The notes below the pieces were generated by a model. It worked only from the letters and a program-made list of their open reading frames with translations, was not told the DNA's origin and did not search any database. Shown here one piece after another: positions 1-7,754 of a DNA stretch of 33,742 nt. This stretch comes from Candidatus Undinarchaeales archaeon (GTDB taxonomy: Archaea > SpSt-1190 > JASMDC01), in NCBI GenBank assembly GCA_030753015.1, contig JASMDC010000039.1:1-33742 (forward strand), in the 5' to 3' direction. Both the position numbers and the translations under genes were made by a program. Each line of letters starts with the position of its first letter. The first letter of the stretch is position 1.

Positions 1-221
1 CACGGCTCACCATCTTGCAGGAGCTCGCACTCGGCGATATCCTCGATGATGTCGACACATTCGCCCTGGGCACAGGCACCAGCGCCGTCGTTGCACGGCT
101 CACCATCTTGCAGGAGCTCGCACTCGGCGATATCCTCGATGATGTCGACACATTCGCCCTGGGCACAGGCGCCAGCGCCGTTGTTGCACATTTCACCATC
201 TACGAGGAGCTCGCACTCGCC
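1..221 (-). repeat. 93-base tandem repeat encoding 31-residue Cys repeats
   Basis: Copies begin at 1, 94 and 187, a 93-base period that keeps frame. The first two copies differ at only about two positions; the third matches for about 35 bases, with several changes, and then diverges. The array probably continues beyond the left edge. Each unit encodes a segment with Cys in CNxGAGxCAQGEC and AECELL contexts inside the giant surface protein. Confidence 0.9.
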
Positions 222-3200
222 GAGGGACGGCTCCGTCGTGGGTTCGGGCGTAGGTTCTAGCTCCTTGTATACGCAATAGCTGGCCTCGCAGTACTCGTCG
301 GTGCTGCAGTCCTCATCGAGCTCGCACTCGGCGGTGTAACCATATTCAGAAAGGTCCTCCTCGCCGATGCTATCGTCAGTCAGAGGGATACAGAACTCCT
401 CTTCGCAGTAGAAGCCCTCTCCACAGTCGTCGTCTGCCTGGCACTCAGCTTCGTACCCCTCGTCGATGTATTCATCACCGAGGTCATCGCCACCTACGTA
501 CTCGCAGATGCCGTCAAAGCACAGTTCGCCCTCGAGACAGTCCTCATCTACAACACATCCCAGCTCGCCGAACTCGTCGAAGACCTCACCGGACTCGTCG
601 AAGTAGTCCCCGGCCTCATCCAGAAGATCTTCGGCCTCATCAGCGAACTCCTGCTCGAGCTCCTCGTCGATTAGCTCCTCGGCATCGTCGAATAGGTACT
701 CGACATCGTCGTCGAGCTCGATGAAGTCGATGTCGTCGCCCTTGCACGAAGAGATGCAGATGTACTGCTCCTCAGGATCGTCGATGTCCCCACAGAGGGC
801 GTCGCACTCTTCCTCGGGGATGAACTCTTCCTCAGGGAAGTCCTCGTCACCATAGCCGCTGCACACGCACTCGCCATCAAAGCACATGGGTGTGTCCATA
901 CCGATGGCCATGGGGCACTCGAGACCTCCGCAATCGTCATCCGCCTGGCACTTATCGAGCTCGGGCTCGGTAGGCCCGATGGGTCCGGTGGGCTTGTTGT
1001 TCTTCATCCACGCATCACGCTTGTGCTCAACGCACTTCCGGATGCAGATGTTCATCTTGGCAGCGCCTCCGCGCATCTCGCCAGCCATCTGGACGGCGGC
1101 CTTGGCGAGGTCCATGCCCTGCCGGAACTCCCTTGCACCCTCGCGAGCAGCGCCCGATGCTCCGAAGAGCGCAGGTCGGGGCTCGTCCCCGGGACCACCC
1201 TGGCCGGGGCGGTTGGCGAGAGCCCTCTCTCTAAGATCCCTGCACTTCGGCGTGCGGAACGCAGGCCTTGCAGGATTCAGGCATTCAGGAGGTATCTTCG
1301 GAGCAATACCTTCACGGGGCTGCTCCCTTGGCGGTTGCTCCTTGGGAGGCTGCTCCTTGGGAGGCCGCTCCTTGGGAGGTTGCTCCCCACCGTACTTACC
1401 GGCCTGGCCAGTGAACTTCCTGGCAGCGGTGTTAATGTCGATGTTGAGCTTGTTAGCACAGTCCATGGCACACTCGGCCCTGGCCAGCTGCATGTCGAAC
1501 CGGTTACCAGGGCGCTCAAGGCGCTTGGCGATACCGGGAGGCGCGATGCACTTGGTCATGCACTTGGCCTTGTTCTTCTCGCCCTTGCACTTATCCTGGC
1601 ACTTCTTCATGTGCTTGGGCGGGACCACGTGCTTGGCCACGGTCTTGATGCGACACTTCTCCATGCACTGCATGTGCTTGAAGGGACTGCGCTTGTACTC
1701 AGCGCACTCCTCTTGGCACCCGCCGAAGTTAAACTTGATCTTCGGGCGCTTTGCAGCGCACTTGTAGGTGTAGGCCATGGCCGCCTTCTTGCACCCTTCC
1801 TCGCACCTGGCGAAGCAGAGCTCAGGCTTGCACTCCTCGACCTTCTTACACTCGCGGGTGATCTCATCACCCTCGCGCGTCACCTTGCAGCGCTCGCGAG
1901 TGATGCACACGTCCTTGGTGTTTGCGCACTTGCGCTCACAGCCGTCGAAGCACTTGTTTGCGACCTTGAAGGCCTCGCCCTCACACTTGCGCTTGTTCTC
2001 GTGCTGCTGACCCTCCTCGAGGGACTCATCCTCGCACTTGTCGAGGCAGCCCTTCTTGTCGCGGGCGAACTTGCACTTTGCAGCACAGATGTTGTCGGTC
2101 AGACCGGGACGGAAGAACCGCTTGCCCAGGCACTTGGGGACGCACTGTTCCACACCCGTTTGACACTTTTCCTCGCTGGACTGCTGACAGAAGTTGTTGC
2201 AGTCATCGATCTTGGCCTCGCACTTATCGAGGAACTTCTCGGCCTCGGCCTCGCAGTTCTCGATGGATGCCTCGGCCTCCTCCTGGATGGCACCGCACTC
2301 GTCGAGGCATAGGCCATACTCGGCCTCGGAGGCCTCGGCGTCCTCGGTATCCTCAAGGATGAAATCACAGCTAGAGAGACACTCGTCGACGACAGCGCTC
2401 AGGTCCTGGTCTCCGACCTCGGCACAGCGGGCAAGGATGTCCGCGGCACCGTCCTCGCACTCAGCAGCATCCGCGGAGCACCGCTCCTCGCACCCGCCGA
2501 TGAAGTCCAGGCACCGGTCGAACTCCTCGTCGCATCGGTCCTCGCACATCCCCATCCGGTCCTCGAAGCCCTCTGCGAGATTCTTGGCCTCAAAGGCTGC
2601 GGCAAAGAGCTTGCCCTTGGCAGCGTCCTTCTTAGCGTTCACGCGAGTGGCGGTCATGCACTTCGAAAGCTTATGCTTCGTCTTGGAAGCGATGATGCGG
2701 GCGCGGCGGTAGTCGACACCGTCAAACTCGCTTAGCACGTCGTCGGCCATGCCCTCGGCATCGGCGATGAGCGCTGCGCACTCGTCCGCGATGAAGCCGG
2801 CGGACTGCGCTTCCTCCATGAAGCCCTTGAAGTGTTCGAACTCCTTCATGATGCCGTTTGCGAACCGGTCCATGCCGGCCCGCTCCTCGTCCAGGAGCTC
2901 GTCGATCTTTTGCCGGGCAAGATCCTTGTCACCGGCGTAGAACTTCTTGATAGCGCCCCAGCGCGCGTTCTTGGCATCGTTATGGGCCTTGCGCAGTGTC
3001 TTGAGCGCGAGGTCGAGCTTGCCTGCGGCCTGGGCCTCATTGGCCTTGGCGATGATGGCCTCGGCGGCCTCGTACCTCTTGAGCGCATCCTCGATAGCTG
3101 CAATCTCCTCCTCGGTCTCGGCCGTGGCCTCAAGCTCTTCGAGCTGGGCTCCCAGGTCCATGAGGAAGGCTTCAGCCTCCTCGAGGGCCTCTGCGAGCCT

Positions 3201-4295
3201 GGCATCGAGCTTGTCCTTGTTCTTGGCAAGGCGCTCTGCGGCCTTCTCCTTGAACTTTTCGCGCTTCTCGGCCCACTCATTCTTCATGGCCTTAGCGCTC
3301 TCAACGAGCTTGCGGCCAATGTCCTTGGCGGACATGGCGTCCACCCGAATGCCCTCGGTGAGGAGGAGCTGGGCGGCGATCTTGCTCACCATCTCGGGCT
3401 TGCCGACCACCTTGACCTCCTTTATGCCCTTCTCGATGATGAAGGCAACGAGGTCCGGGATCTGGCTCTCGTCCTTGATGATCTTGGCCGCAGCCTTCTC
3501 AGGCATGGCCGGTAGCGCGATGACGTTCTTGAAGTCGACACCGGGAGCGAGCACGAGGAGGCGGGTGACACCCTCTTTGATGAGCTCGTCAACGACCTTC
3601 TCTTCGACTTTCTTGGTTACTTCCTCGGTGTCCTCGCCCGAGATGAGCTCAACCTCTATATTAAGGGCCTTGAGCTCCTCGGTGACATTGGCATCGAACG
3701 CTTTACCGATGAGGTAGACCTTGGCCACACCCAGATCGGTGAGGGCCGATGCAACCTCGGCGGCGAGCACATCGTTGCCCGTGAGCAGAACAGGAAGATA
3801 GTCCTTGGCTGCCAGTGACTTGGCCACTGCCAGGAGCTCGACCTCGTTCCCCTCGTTGTTACCTAGAACGTCGCTGACCACAACGGCCTCATCGACGCCC
3901 TCGCTGAAGAAGTATTTAGCGATCTCGGCGGACGTACCGTACCGGGTTGCACCCCACAGGCGGGTAACTTCGAATCCGTCTGTCACAAGTTCTTCCTCGA
4001 TGGCTGCCGAGATTACGGCCTCACCACCAATGAGGATGATCTCGTCAGGCTTCTCTTCGTCAAGGAAGGCCTTGATATCATCAGAAAGGGCTTCCTTTTC
4101 CGTGAGGAGTATGCTCAAACCCATATACTCTGCTGCTGCACCCGATACGATCGCATCGGGATAGTTCGCGTCCGTCGCAATGATGACGCCCGGAAGCGCC
4201 CCATCGGCTGATTCTCCACCCAGGTCCTCTGCAAGTCCTACAGACAGCAGCAGTACCAAAGATAACAATAGTGCCTTCGCCTTCACCTTCAACAT
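1..4295 (-). CDS. Giant secreted Cys-rich protein with CWB2-like repeats (3' end missing)
   Basis: One reading frame stays open from ATG 4295 to the left edge, about 1,431 codons with no stop, so the C-terminus is cut off. Residues 1-22 are a signal peptide (charged start, then an LLLSLVLLLSVGLA core). Residues about 30-220 resemble cell-wall-binding repeat 2 (PF04122): an LIGGEAVIS strand and an RLWGATRYGTSAEIAKYF motif, with a weaker second repeat. Residues about 320-550 are Glu/Lys/Ala-rich and probably helical or coiled-coil. Residues about 575-950 hold many CxxxC and CxxC pairs (CEDRC, CEERC, CSADAAEC). A (K/R)EQPP stretch lies near 970-990. Then come an acidic segment (about 1185-1250) and small modules of the type CQADDDCGEGFYC. 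The last residues form 31-residue Cys repeats (CNDGAGACAQGECVD). I infer an exported surface or envelope protein, probably disulfide-rich. The function is unknown; the CWB2 call is by motif only. Confidence 0.85.
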   Translation of the reverse strand, partial: MLKVKAKALLLSLVLLLSVGLAEDLGGESADGALPGVIIATDANYPDAIVSGAAAEYMGLSILLTEKEALSDDIKAFLDEEKPDEIILIGGEAVISAAIEEELVTDGFEVTRLWGATRYGTSAEIAKYFFSEGVDEAVVVSDVLGNNEGNEVELLAVAKSLAAKDYLPVLLTGNDVLAAEVASALTDLGVAKVYLIGKAFDANVTEELKALNIEVELISGEDTEEVTKKVEEKVVDELIKEGVTRLLVLAPGVDFKNVIALPAMPEKAAAKIIKDESQIPDLVAFIIEKGIKEVKVVGKPEMVSKIAAQLLLTEGIRVDAMSAKDIGRKLVESAKAMKNEWAEKREKFKEKAAERLAKNKDKLDARLAEALEEAEAFLMDLGAQLEELEATAETEEEIAAIEDALKRYEAAEAIIAKANEAQAAGKLDLALKTLRKAHNDAKNARWGAIKKFYAGDKDLARQKIDELLDEERAGMDRFANGIMKEFEHFKGFMEEAQSAGFIADECAALIADAEGMADDVLSEFDGVDYRRARIIASKTKHKLSKCMTATRVNAKKDAAKGKLFAAAFEAKNLAEGFEDRMGMCEDRCDEEFDRCLDFIGGCEERCSADAAECEDGAADILARCAEVGDQDLSAVVDECLSSCDFILEDTEDAEASEAEYGLCLDECGAIQEEAEASIENCEAEAEKFLDKCEAKIDDCNNFCQQSSEEKCQTGVEQCVPKCLGKRFFRPGLTDNICAAKCKFARDKKGCLDKCEDESLEEGQQHENKRKCEGEAFKVANKCFDGCERKCANTKDVCITRERCKVTREGDEITRECKKVEECKPELCFARCEEGCKKAAMAYTYKCAAKRPKIKFNFGGCQEECAEYKRSPFKHMQCMEKCRIKTVAKHVVPPKHMKKCQDKCKGEKNKAKCMTKCIAPPGIAKRLERPGNRFDMQLARAECAMDCANKLNIDINTAARKFTGQAGKYGGEQPPKERPPKEQPPKEQPPREQPREGIAPKIPPECLNPARPAFRTPKCRDLRERALANRPGQGGPGDEPRPALFGASGAAREGAREFRQGMDLAKAAVQMAGEMRGGAAKMNICIRKCVEHKRDAWMKNNKPTGPIGPTEPELDKCQADDDCGGLECPMAIGMDTPMCFDGECVCSGYGDEDFPEEEFIPEEECDALCGDIDDPEEQYICISSCKGDDIDFIELDDDVEYLFDDAEELIDEELEQEFADEAEDLLDEAGDYFDESGEVFDEFGELGCVVDEDCLEGELCFDGICEYVGGDDLGDEYIDEGYEAECQADDDCGEGFYCEEEFCIPLTDDSIGEEDLSEYGYTAECELDEDCSTDEYCEASYCVYKELEPTPEPTTEPSLGECELLVDGEMCNNGAGACAQGECVDIIEDIAECELLQDGEPCNDGAGACAQGECVDIIEDIAECELLQDGEP
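1321..1385 (-). repeat. 15-base tandem repeat encoding a KEQPP linker
   Basis: About four 15-base units (consensus tgctccttgggaggc on the plus strand) start at 1321, 1336, 1351 and 1366. On the minus strand they encode (K/R)E(Q/R)PP pentapeptides, a charged Pro-rich linker between the main Cys-rich region and the following Cys modules of the giant protein. Confidence 0.85.
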
Positions 4296-4323
4296 AGTAT
4301 CACAGTCCGTCTTCCAGATAAGG

Positions 4324-4369
4324 TGTGAACGATTTAAAACGTTTTCTGTGAACGATTGAAACGATCGTT
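4324..4369 (-). promoter_or_regulatory. Promoter of the giant surface gene with a 23-base direct repeat
   Basis: Two adjacent 23-base units start at 4324 and 4347, both beginning TGTGAACGATT. Each contains a 10-base palindrome: AAAACGTTTT (4336-4345) and AACGATCGTT (4360-4369). A TTTAAA box (4333-4338) lies inside the first unit, about 40 bases upstream of ATG 4295, a reasonable distance for an archaeal TATA box. The overlap suggests regulator binding over the promoter; this is inference from layout. Confidence 0.6.
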
Positions 4370-4654
4370 GATGCGATTATCGTAGGCATTATAATTACGA
4401 GCTATATCGTTAAAGAACGTTTCCCTATGTTTTTTAGGCGTTATACCATAATAATTGCAGGTTCTAGTGGAATTCCGCCATGTGTTGCGCCCTATAGAAG
4501 CTAAGTGCGCTTTAATTAATGCATATACCATTATTGTGTGAGATTCTTCCAGTATACGGTCATTCTCGTTATGAGATACATTCTTTGTCGTGCGTCATCG
4601 TCGAAAAAAGAGTCTTCGAGTCTTCCTTACCTCGAAAATGGACCGCTCGCACAC
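4370..4654. other. AT-rich intergenic stretch without a convincing gene
   Basis: This separates the start of the giant surface gene from the end of the membrane winged-helix gene. It is clearly more AT-rich than its surroundings. A 65-codon minus-strand frame (4334-4531) is open, but it overlaps the promoter repeats, has AT-driven composition and no recognisable domain, so I do not call it. No tRNA-like fold was seen. Confidence 0.5.
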
Positions 4655-5644
4655 CTACTGTGTGAGCTTGATCCTGTTCACGCGACCCATCCCTTCTTTT
4701 ACCAGGATGCCCCGTGCCTCCATGTGGTTCAGGAGCTTGCTCAGCTTCGCCTTGGAGAATGACACCTCAAGGACCAGTATGTTCTGGTTGAGTTCCCCAT
4801 CAGCCCCTAGCAACGCGTCGACGACCTCACGCTCGTCCCACTTCAGCTCGGCCTTGGGGTACGTCGTCACGCCGCTCCCCTCGGAAGTCGCTAAAGGATA
4901 CAACCCCCGTCCGACAACAGCGACGAGGATACCTAGGACCGAACCGATCGCGAGGAACATCGCCCCTTGCCCCATGCTCAGGGAAGGTACTTCACGCTCG
5001 ACTACCATGACTGTGGGCACCGGCCTCTCAATGATGGTCTCGATGCGCTGTGGTGCTTGGAACTTCACGAAGATATCAAAGCTCCGCTCAATGAGGTTGC
5101 TCCTCGACCACTCGAGGATGAGACGTCGACCGTCAGTTGATACGAGGGCCTGAGGGACCATGACTGGCTCCGACTCGTCGAGCTCGTCTGTCTGCACCAT
5201 GAGGAAGTGACCCTCAGGTAAGTGGAGTCGGACATTGAGCTCATCAAGTTCTCTAGGAAGGGAGAGGCGACCGGAGAAAAGTGACGAGGTGTTGTAGCGC
5301 TCGATGAGGCCCTTGACCCTGAAGGACGCTGAAAATGACAGGGTTACGTTCGGTGCAAGGGCCGGACTGAATGACACCACCAACACCTTGTCCGAGGTCC
5401 TGTTCATGGTGAGCGTGACACTACCATCACCCTCCACTGAAACGTCGAAAGCTTTTGCCGGGATGCGTGTAAAGACGTCCAGTAACGGCTCCTCACCGAC
5501 GTTCGTGAGCGTGTAGGTGAGAATCTCGGCCGCGACACCATCATCTGAAAGATCATAATCAACGGAAAGGCTCTGCACGGAGACGTCGGCGGATCCCACG
5601 AGCAATAGGAGCGTGAGCAGGAGCGCGGCCTTCCGCAATCGCAT
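4655..5644 (-). CDS. Membrane-anchored winged-helix regulator
   Basis: 329 residues from ATG 5644. A signal peptide (LLLTLLLLVGSADV) leads to a beta-rich extracytoplasmic domain of about 200 residues with several possible N-glycosylation sites. One membrane segment follows at about 227-251 (MFLAIGSVLGILVAVVG). The cytoplasmic tail (about 265-329) ends in a winged-helix-like domain: VVDALLGADGELNQNILVLE, then SFSKAKLSKLLNHMEARGI and a basic wing VKEGMGRVNRIKL. This architecture is common in archaea and would let an outside signal act on a DNA-binding domain held at the membrane. It is divergent from uvrB, with a 132-base gap. Its promoter carries a perfect inverted repeat, which suggests autoregulation. 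Ligand and targets are unknown. Confidence 0.85.
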   Translation of the reverse strand: MRLRKAALLLTLLLLVGSADVSVQSLSVDYDLSDDGVAAEILTYTLTNVGEEPLLDVFTRIPAKAFDVSVEGDGSVTLTMNRTSDKVLVVSFSPALAPNVTLSFSASFRVKGLIERYNTSSLFSGRLSLPRELDELNVRLHLPEGHFLMVQTDELDESEPVMVPQALVSTDGRRLILEWSRSNLIERSFDIFVKFQAPQRIETIIERPVPTVMVVEREVPSLSMGQGAMFLAIGSVLGILVAVVGRGLYPLATSEGSGVTTYPKAELKWDEREVVDALLGADGELNQNILVLEVSFSKAKLSKLLNHMEARGILVKEGMGRVNRIKLTQ

Positions 5645-5663
5645 TGAACCGGTCTTGTGAGGA

Positions 5664-5683
5664 ACGATACATAAATGTATCGT
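5664..5683 (-). promoter_or_regulatory. Palindromic operator candidate over the TATA box of the membrane winged-helix gene
   Basis: ACGATACAT and ATGTATCGT form a perfect 9-base inverted repeat separated by AA. Read on the minus strand its centre gives CATTTATG, a TATA-like box centred about 30 bases before ATG 5644, so the transcript would be nearly leaderless. A dimeric regulator here would block TBP/TFB. Confidence 0.7.
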
Positions 5684-5726
5684 CGGTCCGAGTGAGGGAG
5701 AAGAACACCGTGCGCACCTCGGACGA

Positions 5727-5735
5727 TTTAAATAA
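5727..5735 (+). promoter_or_regulatory. TATA box for uvrB
   Basis: TTTAAATAA is centred about 46 bases before GTG 5777 and 55 before ATG 5786. Expected transcription start is near 5757, giving a short leader. It lies within the divergent gap shared with the membrane winged-helix gene. Confidence 0.6.
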
Positions 5736-5776
5736 CTGACACGAGGGATTGAACTGTCCGACCCAGAGCCTGACGA

Positions 5777-7750
5777 GTGGATACAATGACATCCTTCGAC
5801 CTGACCGCCTCCTTCTCACCGGCTGGCGACCAACCCAGGGCGATCGACAAGCTGGTCGAAGGTTTCTCTCACCACAAGCACCAGACGCTTCTCGGTGTGA
5901 CCGGTTCGGGAAAGACCTTCACCATGGCCAATGTCATCAAGCGCTTGAACGTACCGACATTGGTCGTCTCTCACAACAAGACGCTCGCAGCCCAGCTCTA
6001 TGGCGAGTTCCGCACGTTCTTCCCTCATGACCGAGTCGGCTATTTCGTCTCGTACTACGATTACTATCGACCAGAGAGCTATCTTCCCAAGACTGATACC
6101 TACATCGAAAAGGAGTCTGACGTGAATCCGCAGATCGAGCGGCTGCGGCTCCAGGCCGCCACCCACCTGATGTCCGGTTCCAACGTGGTCATCGTGGCGA
6201 CGGTCTCGTGCATCTTCGGGTTCGGCTCGCCGGCCGAGTTTCGTAAGCAAAGCGTTGTCGTTCGGCAGAGCGGTCAGTTCCCACGTCGCGAGCTCTTGGG
6301 CTCTCTCGTCCACGTTCAGTACGAGCGCAACGATATGGACCTCGGACCTGGGACCTTTCGCGCTCGGGGCGATGTCATCGATGTGTTCCCACCCTACGCC
6401 GATGAGGTGATCCGTATTGAGCTCTTCGGCGACGATGTGGAACGCATCGGTCGGTTGCACCCCGTGACCGGCACCCGGCTCGGCGATCTCGATGTCGTCA
6501 CAATCTTCCCAGCTAAGCCCTTCGCTATTGACGATAGTTCGCTCACCCGTGCCATCGGGAGCATCCGCACGGAGCTAGATGCTCATCTCCCGGAGCTCGG
6601 GCCATTGGAGACGCATCGCCTTAGAACAAGGACGAAGTACGACCTTGAGATGCTCGAAGAGATGGGGTATTGTACTGGTATCGAGAACTACTCGCGACAT
6701 TTCGATGGACGGGCATCGGGTGAACCGCCCTACACCATGGTCGACTACTTCCCCGACGGATTCCTTACCATCGTGGACGAGTCGCATGTGACCCTGCCCC
6801 AGTTGCGGGGGATGGTAAAGGGCGACCGTTCGCGCAAGAAGAACCTGATCGACCATGGTTTCCGCCTACTGTCGGCCTACGACAACCGACCGCTCACCTT
6901 CGAGGAGTTCATGGAGAGGACGAGCAAGGTGCTCTTCGTATCAGCTACTCCTGCGTCCTTCGAGCTGCAAGGCTGCGGACAGGTCGTTGAACAGATCATC
7001 CGGCCCACAGGGCTTGTGGACCCTGATGTCGTCGTCCGTCCGATCGAGGGCCAGGTGGACGACCTCATGGAAGAGATCAGACGCACGACCGCTGCGGATC
7101 ACCGCACGTTGGTCACCACGCTCACCAAGCGCATGGCCGAGGATCTCACGTCGTTCCTTTCCGATGCTGGCCACCGCGTTCGATACATCCACGCCGAAGT
7201 GGACACCCTTGAGCGCACCGAAATCATCCGCGACCTCAGGCTCGGCACGTTCGACGTCCTTGTGGGTATCAACCTCCTGCGCGAGGGGCTGGACCTGCCC
7301 GAGGTCGGGCTCGTGGCCATCCTCGACGCTGACAAGGCGGGCTACCTGCGTACGGATACGGCGCTCATCCAGACCATCGGTCGCGCTTCCCGCAATGCTG
7401 AGAGCAGGGTCATCATGTACGCGGACAAGGTCACAGAAGCTATGGACAGGGCCATCAGCGAGACCGAGCGTCGTCGCGACCTCCAGACCGAGTTCAACCG
7501 GGAGCACGGCATCACCCCCACAACAGTGGTCAAGGCCGTAGCTGAGGGGCTCGGGGAGGGTGACAAGCGACGTAAGCGCCGGCGCCACGCCCGATCGTCC
7601 GAGCTTGGTAGAGCTGATCACGAGCTCGAGGCGGAGCTGGAGGCCAAAATGCGCAAGGCCGCTGAAGAGCTCGACTTCGAACGTGCCATCGAGTTGCGGG
7701 ACCGTCTCAGGGAAGTGCGCGGTGAAGTGCCCATGAGGCCACGTACCTGA
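5777..7750 (+). CDS. uvrB: UvrABC excinuclease subunit B
   Basis: 657 residues, full length for UvrB. The product is the damage-verifying helicase-like subunit of nucleotide excision repair. It is loaded by UvrA and positions UvrC. Visible: Walker A GVTGSGKT at 40-47; the beta-hairpin region YYDYYRPESYLPKTDTYIE that inserts between strands; the helicase domain 2 motif LREGLDLPEVGLVAILDADK; QTIGRASRN (motif VI); and a C-terminal UVR motif with DFERAIELRDRLRE that contacts UvrC. The start is GTG 5777; ATG 5786, three codons later, is an alternative. uvrB is separated from uvrA-uvrC by about 3 kb. The convergent neighbour ends 4 bases beyond its stop. In archaea UvrABC is generally regarded as acquired from bacteria. 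Confidence 0.97.
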   Translation: MDTMTSFDLTASFSPAGDQPRAIDKLVEGFSHHKHQTLLGVTGSGKTFTMANVIKRLNVPTLVVSHNKTLAAQLYGEFRTFFPHDRVGYFVSYYDYYRPESYLPKTDTYIEKESDVNPQIERLRLQAATHLMSGSNVVIVATVSCIFGFGSPAEFRKQSVVVRQSGQFPRRELLGSLVHVQYERNDMDLGPGTFRARGDVIDVFPPYADEVIRIELFGDDVERIGRLHPVTGTRLGDLDVVTIFPAKPFAIDDSSLTRAIGSIRTELDAHLPELGPLETHRLRTRTKYDLEMLEEMGYCTGIENYSRHFDGRASGEPPYTMVDYFPDGFLTIVDESHVTLPQLRGMVKGDRSRKKNLIDHGFRLLSAYDNRPLTFEEFMERTSKVLFVSATPASFELQGCGQVVEQIIRPTGLVDPDVVVRPIEGQVDDLMEEIRRTTAADHRTLVTTLTKRMAEDLTSFLSDAGHRVRYIHAEVDTLERTEIIRDLRLGTFDVLVGINLLREGLDLPEVGLVAILDADKAGYLRTDTALIQTIGRASRNAESRVIMYADKVTEAMDRAISETERRRDLQTEFNREHGITPTTVVKAVAEGLGEGDKRRKRRRHARSSELGRADHELEAELEAKMRKAAEELDFERAIELRDRLREVRGEVPMRPRT

Positions 7751-7754
7751 TCTG

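Noticed and set aside
1..221. CRISPR array
   Set aside because: The 93-base units are contiguous with no spacers and lie in frame within a coding region.
886..2312. Long plus-strand open frames (293 and 429 codons) opposite the giant gene
   Set aside because: They are low-complexity mirror frames (Leu/Ala/His-rich). The minus-strand frame is open for 4.3 kb with a signal peptide and regular Cys spacing.
4334..4531. 65-codon minus-strand frame in the AT-rich gap
   Set aside because: It overlaps the promoter repeats of the giant gene, matches AT bias and has no domain or ribosome site.
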